DNA of 64,000 bases. Source: Saccharina japonica. Its lineage: Eukaryota > Sar > Phaeophyceae > Laminariales > Laminariaceae. The DNA lies in assembly GCA_008828725.1 (NCBI GenBank), contig MEHQ01002062.1, positions 62,001 to 126,000 of the forward strand, written 5' to 3'. Shown here piece by piece: positions 55,767 through 64,000 of the stretch. Position 1 is the stretch's first letter, and every line of letters begins with the position of its first letter. Below the pieces are notes generated by a model. It was not told the DNA's origin and made no database searches. It saw nothing but the letters and a program-made list of their open reading frames with translations. The position numbers and the translations under genes are program-made.

Positions 55767-58022
55767 ACTCACGCAATGGTTGACACATTCTTCAGGCGTT
55801 GTTTCGTCGCCCTTAATCTGCTATGCCAGGGCATTGGTACGCTTCGAAAGACAGCTACGGACGTACGCAGTCTAAACCCATTGATTAAGACGATGAACCG
55901 CATGAGAGCCGACAAAACGTCCAATAAATTCGCGACGGATGCAATCCGATAAAGTGGCGCCGTCTCAGATTAACCATTATTGTACCAGCTGCATTCAACG
56001 GATTTCTGTCTGTGACGAAAACTTCAATTAACAATGATACGACCCGCCTGTTGGCCAGTCTTGAAGAGCTTCTCTGTTGATATTCATTCCTTGAAAAATC
56101 CATCAACTTAGTCGAGTGTTATATATACCTGGTGCGTGTACTTCGGTATATTCGTGCGTCGTATGACATGTCTGATACTACAGTAGTATATATCGCTTCG
56201 ATCTGATCCCCTCGGCACAAACAAAGAGTACGGGGAATATGAAAGACCTACGACAACATCTAAGAACTGAACAGTATTCAGTATTCGAGATAACCCTACT
56301 AGTATGGGCGTTTGGGTGTTGAAGAGCGGTCCGTCTCAACCCTCGATGCCACTCCCATTTGTGTGTGTTCATCCTCGTTCTTTACGATCGAGTAGTAACT
56401 ACCAGGCTCCTAGTACATCACGAAACCTACACGAATACCACAAATAACATATAGAACAAAAATTCTACGCAGCTCGCAAAGTTGAGTATCTACTATTCAA
56501 TCGGTTGAACTCACAGCTGACGTATTTATAATAATTTTATTTTTATACGATAGATTCCCATTTTTCAGTGTTGCTCCTCCGTTATGCAGAATTACCGAAA
56601 CAAACAAACAGCCGTGGGATAGAGGCTTTCGTAGAAACTCAACTTTTTCAAGCTGCGTGTGTTACTTCGATCGCGCGTACTACTGTACGCCTTTAGTATA
56701 CGAAAAATGGCATTTTATACACCATTGGCGTTGGGATGACATTGGGCGTTGTAGGTCTTCAGCTGAAGAGCTCTGTTAGTACGGAATGTTATGGCCCAAA
56801 ACAATTGTCCATGTGTCGCATCGTGCGTCGCACGCGCATCGTGATCATCATGGAGGCGGCGCATTCTACGATTGATTGGTAAGGATGCACCTCCACTTGG
56901 TTTATGCTCCCTAATATCTCACGGTGAGCCGGCTCTATAGCCCATCTCAACAAAACTATGTTCACGACATAAAACTCACAAACTAAAACCAAGGCTAGCG
57001 AACAAACTCCTCGGCCCAGGCTTGCTTAACTAACACGGTATTGGGTACAACAGCAGTGTCTTATTTTCTCCTCTACGGAGCCCCCTCAATCAGAACTGTT
57101 TCGGGCAAAACGTGCTGCATAGGTGTATATATACCTCTAATGTGTACCACTCATAGCACTCCTCTATCGTACAACGCGTATATCACGAGAGACCATGACA
57201 AACGAATACTGCCAACGGTACACTGAAAAAACAACGATATTTACCTCTTTATACAAACAACGTATATATGACCCTGTTCACTATAATAAGGTCCTCCATA
57301 ACAATAATAGTTACGACATACATGTTTTATGCTTTTGCTAGACGCTTCACGCAAGAGTGCCTTTGTCACGAGCTATAGGCCGTAAATACCTGGTCCCCAC
57401 AAACGGGTTAGCTCACCGACTTGTGGAGTCGTCCCAGCCTGCTGTGGGTCTGTGGTCCGGGTGCGTGTGTTTGTCGGCTTGGGCCTATTTGTAGTGGGAA
57501 TGAGAGCCGTGGGGGGGGGGGGGGGTGTAACGCGAAACAAATCCTGTGATTAAAACTTTAAACCACCGAGGGGATGGGGGGGGGGTAGTATGGTTCCACT
57601 CAATAGACGAGGAACTGACTGTCACTTTTTTTCTTCTTGATTATATTCTGCGGTACAAGCGGACGCAGTAGTTGGTTGGTGATTTGTTGAAGTGCTATCG
57701 TGCTGCATGTACGCTGCGAATCCATGGTCGCCAGGAAGTCTTGCTGAAACCTTCTCAGGCGAGGTCCCACAGCCCTTCGAGGCGTACGCGACGATGTTGT
57801 GCTGAGTAAGCATGTATGTGTGACTCTATTTATTTTTTACCGTTTGCTGTCGGCATTTGTTTTTTTTCTACGCGGTATACACGAGCGAAAAATAGATGTA
57901 AATTGGTTGGTGTGCTATGAGGGAGCTGGATTCGATAGAGGTGCACTAGGTACGATCAATGGAGGTGCGCTACTAGCACCAGAAAATTCTGAGACTACCC
58001 ATTTGAAGAGTTCAATATAAAT
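55767..58022. other. Longest stretch without recognised genes or complete transposons
   Basis: Holds two G runs (57511-57528, 57579-57588) and, at 57930-58020, loose family A right-end pieces. Open frames are short and unsupported. Confidence 0.4.
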
Positions 58023-59218
58023 GACGCATGCTGCGATAGATGTGTGCACTAAGTAGAGGTGTACCCCGGCGAGTACTCGTCACAAACGGGTACTTGGGGA
58101 AAGTGAAACCCGACCCCGTCGCGGTTAACCCGGGTTTTCCGACGAAATCAAACGGGTTCAACGAGTACTCGGGTAAACCCGGGTACCCGGACAACCCGTT
58201 TTCGTATACGGTCACCAACGGGGGCCACACGCGGATGACCGTGCGTCCTACGATTTAATGTCGAAACCATAACTATAACCATTAAACAACGAACAGTAAC
58301 AGAGCGCCGAGTATTCGATAATTCGTCCACCTGTAATTCCGTTGCGTAGTCGTACGCTGATACCCACACCGTATGTCCCTGAAACTGGGCACCTTAAGGT
58401 AGCGAAAGATAGATTGACAGTATGTGTGCCATAATAACAATAGGTGGCGTTCCTAAGTATCCATGCCGGGCAGATGTCGTACGTAGCTCGAAGAAAATAA
58501 ATGCATGCCTTCGTATGCATACATCTGCAGTAAACTCATAAAAAGGACATCGAAGACATCAACATAACGGACACGCGTATGGAAAATAGTAGTGGAAATT
58601 ATCTTGGAAAACCGTACTAAAAGCATCAATATTCTTGGAATATTCAGCTCTGAATAGTGATACCCGTGGGCCTCCCGTTCCTTGTCGATCTAAAAAGGTT
58701 TCTAGCGATACTGGAGGGGGGACATGCCAAACATACGGGTACCCGGGTACTCGAACCCGCCAAGTACCCGGGGTTTCTAGATATATTGTGAGGGGGGACA
58801 TGCCAAACGTACGGGTACCCGGGTACACGAACCCGCCGAGTGCCCGGGTTTTGGTCACCCCCAAAACCCGCGGGTTTCAAGTCAAACCCGAGCCCGTCAC
58901 GGGCTTTACCCATCCGGGTTGTACCCACCGGGTACCCGGGTTTTACCCATCCGCGGTACACCTTTAGTGTGCACCATGTTTCTGCCTTCCAAGGGTGGTC
59001 ACTTATGACTTGAGGAGCTCTATACCTCACCGTAAAACTGAGTTTCAGGAAAAATAAAAATGCTTCATGTACCTGAATAACAATTCCATGGTCAAATGAA
59101 ACTTTCTGCAACTACTACAAGAAGAGTGATGTCCCGGCAATTTCGGGGCAAGGAGCGTCGTCACTAAGGAAACAGTTCAGTCACAAAGTGCTATTATACC
59201 TTTATCGTAGCACGTGTC
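58023..59218 (-). mobile_element. Family A transposon interrupted by element F
   Basis: GACGCATGCTGCGATAGATG start; resumes after 58973 with CCATGTTTCTGCCTT; ends TCGTAGCACGTGTC. Confidence 0.82.
58049..58967. mobile_element. Element F, 919 bp, with ACCCG/CGGGT arrays and a 6-bp target duplication
   Basis: Termini CTAAGTAGAGGTGTACC and the inverse GGTACACCTTTAG, flanked by TGTGCA/TGTGCA. Clusters of CGGGT/ACCCG words occupy about 58070-58215 and 58725-58955, with ~500 bp of unlike sequence between. No transposase; only copy seen. Confidence 0.82.
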
Positions 59219-59711
59219 ACGGGATGCACCTGGAGTGACCTCGAGAAATCTGAAAGTGCAACGGGATGGACCATGCCTCGGCCGAATTATTTATCCAAAA
59301 CTCTCGGAAAACGCAAATAAATTATATATATATATTATATATATATCAGCGATGTGTAGCCCAATCAATGATGGTACTAAAATAGCAGGTGCAGTAGTTG
59401 AGCAAAGAAAGGGTGGTATTCATAGAGCGTAGTTGGTTGAGCATACTACGCAGGGAAGAAGAGTTTAATCAATGATATGGGTTGGTGTCGGATCAATTGT
59501 GTGTGTTTTTTGTTTCCCATTCTGCATGAATAATTCCCCAACACATTGGGTTTTGGTATTCGATCAAGTAATTGTGTCAGTTTTTGTTTCCATTCTGTAT
59601 GATGAATACAGAATGCCCTGAAAGTTGTCCGAACAGCGAAGGAAAATTAAATAATGATAGTTGAACGATACTGCTAAACTCCCTCCGTTGAGGAGTGTGT
59701 AACTAAATCAG
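59219..59711. other. AT-rich intergenic stretch
   Basis: Contains an AT palindrome at 59320-59349 and direct repeats of GATCAATTGTGTGTG-like sequence near 59493 and 59563. No gene seen. Confidence 0.45.
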
Positions 59712-60225
59712 GACACGGGCTACGATAGAGGTAGTGCTTTCAAGCTGAAGCATTTTCGCAGTGAGGGATATACTTATTAACCCATAGTCGTCGGAACTTC
59801 GTTTTTTTTGTATAGCAATGCTTTTCATTTTATAGAGCAATCCCACGGTAGGAGTACCACGTTTAGGCTCCATATTTTCTGACCGGTTGTGCTTCTCACG
59901 TGAGTAACCACCGCGTACTATTATTATTTTACTGGTGTATTTATTTTTGGACTACCGCATTGGAAGGTTTGGTCGGATTGCGCGAACGAACGTTTCCGAA
60001 GTCATGTTTCGGGTGAGACATTAAGCTCCTCATGTGAGGACCTCAGAAATTTCTGCTGCACCCCTACCGTGGGATGACTCTATACTTATAAGCCATATCA
60101 TTGTTCATCGGGTGTAGCCCTTTTGTTTTCCTGCAAAAGTTGTGTTTGGGAAGAGGTATATAGAGCTCCTCAAATTACCACCCCCTCAGAAACGAAAGGG
60201 TCCACCTCTACCATCCCAAGGGGCC
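59712..60225 (+). mobile_element. Family A transposon carrying a family B copy
   Basis: GACACGGGCTACGATAGAGG start; interrupted in its TTTTATACTTA box; right end degenerate. Confidence 0.82.
59835..60080 (+). mobile_element. Family B transposon, target duplication TATA
   Basis: GAGCAATCCCACGGTAGGAG to CCGTGGGATGACTC, flanked by TATA/TATA inside family A. Confidence 0.92.
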
Positions 60226-60236
60226 ATAACTGGATG

Positions 60237-60524
60237 GACGCGTGCTACGATAGAGGTACTGTACCTTTTTTGGGCTGAAATCAATTCTGAATGACGGGGC
60301 TCCTTAACTCAAACTCGTCGGAATTTAATTCTTGTGTGGCACTATTGTTCGTTTTAAACTCATCAAGGTCCATTAAGGTCGCGGAATTGTTCATCGGGTA
60401 TATGATAGCACTTTTCTTTTCGTCCAAAATCAGTTTGTTTGGGTGACTTACTATTAAAGTAGAGTTCCTCAAGCGACCGCCCTCAGAAAGTGCATGGTGC
60501 ACCTTTACCTTACTAGCATGCGTC
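60237..60524 (+). mobile_element. Family A transposon, target duplication GATG
   Basis: Flanked by GATG/GATG; GACGCGTGCTACGATAGAGG start, CTAGCATGCGTC end. Confidence 0.92.
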
Positions 60525-60623
60525 GATGGGTAAACACGATAGAGGCACCGTACGAGTAGCACATTTTGGCGAAACCACCATCATGGTTGTGACGGATGGG
60601 CCCCTTCTGGACTGAGGAAATTT

Positions 60624-61149
60624 GACGTGTGCTACGATAGAGGTGCTGTGTACCTTTTTGACCAATCCCACGGTAGGGGTACCACTTTCAGGCTCAATGT
60701 CGTCTGACCAGTTGTGCTCCTCACGTGAGTATCCACCGGATACTGTAATTATTTTACTGGTATATTTGTTTTTGGACTACCGCATTGGAAGGTTTGGTCG
60801 GGTTGCGCGAACGAATGTTTCCGAAAAAAGTCAGTCATGTTTCGGGTGAGATATTGAGCTCCTCATGTGAGGAGCTCAGATTAATTTGCTGCTCCCCTAC
60901 CGTGGGATGACTCTTTTGGCTTAAAAACGTTCTGAATGACGGGGGTCCTTGACTCAAACTCGCCGCAATTTCGTTCATGTGTTGCAGTGTTTTCGTTGAA
61001 TACTTAGACCATGGATGGATGCGGATTGTTCAAGGGGTACGATAAATTTTAGTTTCTTCCTAAATCAGCTTGTGGTTGAAGTATAGAGCTTCCGTTAGGT
61101 AACCACACCCGCAGAACAGTTAGGGTGCGCCTCGACCGTAGCATGCGCC
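60624..61149 (+). mobile_element. Family A transposon carrying a family B copy
   Basis: GACGTGTGCTACGATAGAGG start, interrupted after ACCTTTTT; right end CGTAGCATGCGCC. Confidence 0.82.
60660..60913 (+). mobile_element. Family B transposon, target duplication TTTT
   Basis: GACCAATCCCACGGTAGGGG to CCGTGGGATGACTC, flanked by TTTT/TTTT. Confidence 0.9.
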
Positions 61150-61458
61150 ATTATCCAAAATCGTGACTTTTGTTTTTTGTTACGTACAACATTGTTTCCG
61201 ATGTTGCATTTACGTATAATCGATGGACTTGTTGATTCATCCGGTTAAATTATTATGATTTTATACCGTTTCTCTCAACGCCGTTGTTTCAGGGGTGATT
61301 CACGAGTAGTACAGCTCAAGTGAGAAGCCATGGGGGAAAGTAGCAGGGGTGTGCGCGCGCACCCCTACCTTCACCCACAGATAGCGAAAACCAAAAAATG
61401 GCAACTTACGTACCTGGTAGGTGCTATCAGCCGTCTACGAGCAGCGCGAGCACCGAGA

Positions 61459-61722
61459 AGACGCGTACTGTACCTTTGTTTTGGCTGAAAACAATTTCTG
61501 AACGCTCGAGCTCCTTATCCCACAATTGCCGGACTTTCATTCTGGTGTTGAAATTTTTTGAAGAGCATATCTACAGTGGATCATGATAATGTTCGTCGGG
61601 TATATAGCACTTATGTTTTCCTCTAGAATCCATTGTGGTCGGTGAGATTTATGAAGCTCTTCAAGTGAGGAGCTCAGAAAAAAACAATAACATGGCGCAC
61701 ACCTCTATCGTGGCATTCTTCG
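61459..61722 (+). mobile_element. Family A transposon, shortened left end
   Basis: GACGCGTACTGTACCTTTG start lacks part of the terminal repeat; right end CTCTATCGTGGCATTCTTC. Confidence 0.75.
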
Positions 61723-61944
61723 GCAGCACGGAAATAGTATAGGGGTCGTGTTGCGCCTGCGCAGCGTGCGGTTCCTTGCATTCCAACCATGGTAACTCGG
61801 ACGGTTCCTCGCATTTCAACAAGTGTATGCACCATCCCGCAATCACGCAGTGACGGACTGTTATTATTGATGTAAACCGGCGACAACCTCTTATATCGCC
61901 AGTTTTCCCAAGGCTGTTTACTTTAGTAGCATGCGGGTCGTCGG

Positions 61945-62204
61945 TTAGGTTACAAAATAATTTGAGCAAAACGAGTTGGCCCAATTATTAGGGTCGTAGC
62001 ACGCGGCGGCTGCGGAGAGAAGGCAGCTTGTTCTGTCTAGTTTTATTCGGTGTAAGAAGTAGAAGCTGTTGTTGTACCCCGACCAACGCACGCGGGCAGC
62101 ATGGTGACACTCCTTGTCCTCTCTCGCTAGGTACGGCTGTACACCCGATCGACGCAATTCACGGTATAATAGGGCGAGGACTTTCTTCGCCAGCGTGTTT
62201 CCAT
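61945..62204 (-). CDS. Candidate terminal exon of an unidentified gene
   Basis: The acceptor ATCACTCCCCCGTCAG opens a 260-nt reading frame encoding GNTLAKKVLALLYRELRRSG, VQPYLAREDKECHHAARVRW, then a stretch ending in a stop at 61945-61947. It is free of recognised repeats and abuts a family A fragment (62217) on its upstream side, just as the protease exons do. Upstream exons would lie to the right, mostly outside the window. Function not recognised. Confidence 0.35.
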
Positions 62205-62216
62205 CTGACGGGGGAG

Positions 62217-62360
62217 TGATGCATGCTATACCTTGAGGTACGTAGGGATGCACCCTGTTGCAGAATTTCCTGGGGTTCCTTACTTGAGCCACCCAAAATA
62301 TAATCAAGGAGAAAAATAAAAGTTTACCGGATTAAGCAACTCCGATGGCCTAACTACACG
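62217..62360 (-). mobile_element. Family A right half
   Basis: GATGCATGCTATACCTTGAG start; truncated where the next family A element begins. Confidence 0.7.
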
Positions 62361-62872
62361 ACCTACGATCGAGGTAGCACGTTTCGGCTGACTTTTTTTC
62401 TGGATGAAGAGCAATCCCACGGTAGGGGTACCACGTTTAGGCTCAATATTTTCTGACCGGATGTGCTCCTCACGTGAGTAACCACCTCGGATACATTTAT
62501 TGTTTTACTGGTATATTTGTTTTTGGACTACCGCATTGGGAGGCTTGGTCGGCTTGCGCGAAGGAATGTTTCCGAAGTCATGTTTCGGGTGAGAAATTGA
62601 GCTCCTCATGTGAGGAGAGCTCAGAAAATTCTGCTGCTCCCTTACCGTGGGATGACTCTGAATGGGCTTCTTTTAACCACAAATCGTCTGGATTTCATTA
62701 TTATATTGTAGTGTGTTTCATCCGTTCACGTAGGCCATCCCATGGTGTTATTGTTCATCGGGTGCGCCTTTTGTTTTCGTTCAAGGTCAGTAGTTGGATG
62801 AGGTTCGGGGCTCCTCGCGTTACAACTCTCAGAAACAAACATGGTGCAACCTCTACCTTTTTACGATGCGTC
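62360..62872 (+). mobile_element. Family A transposon carrying a family B copy
   Basis: CTACGATCGAGGTAGCACG start; resumes after 62658 with TGAATGGGCTTCTTTTAACC; right end diverged. Confidence 0.8.
62409..62658 (+). mobile_element. Family B transposon, target duplication TGAA
   Basis: GAGCAATCCCACGGTAGGGG to CCGTGGGATGACTC, flanked by TGAA/TGAA. Confidence 0.93.
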
Positions 62873-63364
62873 CAACTCAACAATGAATTTCCGACGATTT
62901 TGAGTGGAGAAGCCCTTCGTTGTTCAGAAAACATTTCAGTCAAAACGTGCCACCTCTATCGTATACTAAGTTACCGTAACGTATACGTAGACGAAATGAA
63001 AGTGCAACGCCATAGCCTAAGCATCCAACGAATGCTCACATAATATGGATAATATAGTAGTAATAATATGGTAAAACGCAAATGGTTTTGCAACGGCACA
63101 AGGCATACATACGTATTGGGCGTCTTATTGGGCAGTGCCTCATAAGGCTGAGAACGAAAATGGTACCCCCGCCATAGCATGTATGTATGTGCGTTGGTTC
63201 TTCTCAACCAGTATTGAACCACCCGACCTATGAATAGTAATATAGTTTTGTTTCAAATCGTTTTCGTTGATCCCCATTGAATCAGATTGCTCATCCGGCG
63301 AACTAAATGTGTCTTATTCCTTCTTCATGAATCCGGTTTTTGTTTGGTGGTATGTGTCGTACCT

Positions 63365-63495
63365 GATTAAGCGCAAGGCACGGTAGAGGTGCACCGCATG
63401 TTTTTGCCTTATAAGGGTGGTCACTTGAGGAGCTCTATACCACACCTAGGACAGATTTTGGACCAAAGTGAAATTTCTATCCGATGAACCACTGA
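63365..63495 (-). mobile_element. Family A right half
   Basis: GCACGGTAGAGGTGCACCGC to CTATCCGATGAACCACTG, then broken off where the G repeat region starts. Confidence 0.72.
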
Positions 63496-63504
63496 ACTAT
63501 ATCA

Positions 63505-64000
63505 ATCAGATGCTCCGAGTATACTCGATACTCCGAGTATACTCGTAGTATCGAGTATTTTTCGTACTCCGAGTACTAGAAGTATTAGCGTACTGGTGGC
63601 CCAAATACTCGGAGTACTTGGAGTATGAGCAGTACTGAAGGCCCAAATACTCCGAGTACTGGGAGTATGAGCAGTACCTATACTTGAGTACAAGCAGTAC
63701 TCGGAGTAAAAATATATAAATCACTCGGAGTACTCCGAGTATCGAGAGTATTGAACACCGAAATACTGCGAGTACAAAAAAGTACATGAAGTACTTTTTG
63801 TTCCAAAAACCTCCAATGATACTCCCAGGTAATGGGAGTATCTGTGATATTTCAAATGCTATTAACGCCAGTCATACGCTCCCAGAACCTGGGAGGAATG
63901 ACAGCCGAGCCATTAAAATGATGCAAAGATGCTCTTAACGTACTTCACACTCCGAGTATACTCCGAGTATCGAGTACATTTCGTACTCCGAGTACTTAAG
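63505..64000. repeat. Element G: arrays of ACTCCGAGTA words, truncated by the window
   Basis: More than 25 copies of CTCCGAGTA or its inverse TACTCGGAG, often back to back as palindromes such as GTACTCCGAGTACT. The array pauses at 63790-63940 and resumes. Layout recalls element F, so this may be the end of another transposon. Confidence 0.75.

Noticed and set aside
62474-63043. 189-codon plus-strand frame
   Set aside because: It runs through a family B element and a family A element, so it is a chance frame over transposon sequence.
1-64000. CRISPR array, bacterial operons, rRNA genes
   Set aside because: No regularly spaced direct repeats with unique spacers, no Shine-Dalgarno-type gene strings and no rRNA core motifs; gene structure is eukaryotic.

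Overview
The window looks like nuclear DNA of a eukaryotic microbe or alga. It has very large GT-AG introns, no operons, dense short non-autonomous DNA transposons, and interstitial CCCTAA repeats. A secreted leishmanolysin-like protease joined to an EGF module by a (Glu-Pro-Thr-Ala)n linker would suit a stramenopile-type alga. That placement is an inference and I cannot name the species.

The one gene I can reconstruct with confidence is on the minus strand. It runs from an ATG at 28072 to a stop at 4587, with nine exons and 779 codons plus stop. All eight introns are GT-AG and every junction keeps the frame. The predicted product has, in order, a signal peptide, a Cys-rich N-terminal domain, a ~294-residue EPTA tandem-repeat linker, one EGF-like domain and an M8 (leishmanolysin-like) zinc protease domain. 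The protease has HEMGH, a GHF third ligand and an ELM Met-turn. About 90% of the 23.5-kb gene is intron, and the introns are packed with small transposons.

Layout. 1-4586: 3' flank with two candidate minus-strand exons, a 101-bp tandem repeat and homopolymer runs. 4587-28072: the protease gene. 28073-28987: its 5' flank, with a duplicated promoter-proximal motif and a transposon. 28988-46593: a ~7.8-kb segmental duplication (28988-36776 and 38821-46593). The spacer between the copies holds a partial third copy (36777-38074) that ends at an N. 46594-64000: gene-poor sequence made mostly of nested transposons, with one candidate terminal exon at 61945-62204.

The dominant repeat (family A, ~250 bp, termini GACGC..GCGTC) has over 40 recognisable pieces. 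At least 16 insertions show clean 4-bp target-site duplications. A second family (B, GAGYMATCCC..GGGATKRCTC) also makes 4-bp duplications and shares a subterminal motif with A. Family B sits inside family A copies three times. Shorter foldback families (C, H), a ~300-bp family (D), an ~820-bp family (J), a ~460-bp inverted-repeat element (K) and a 919-bp element with a 6-bp duplication (F) make up most of the rest. No transposase is visible, so all are presumably mobilised in trans.
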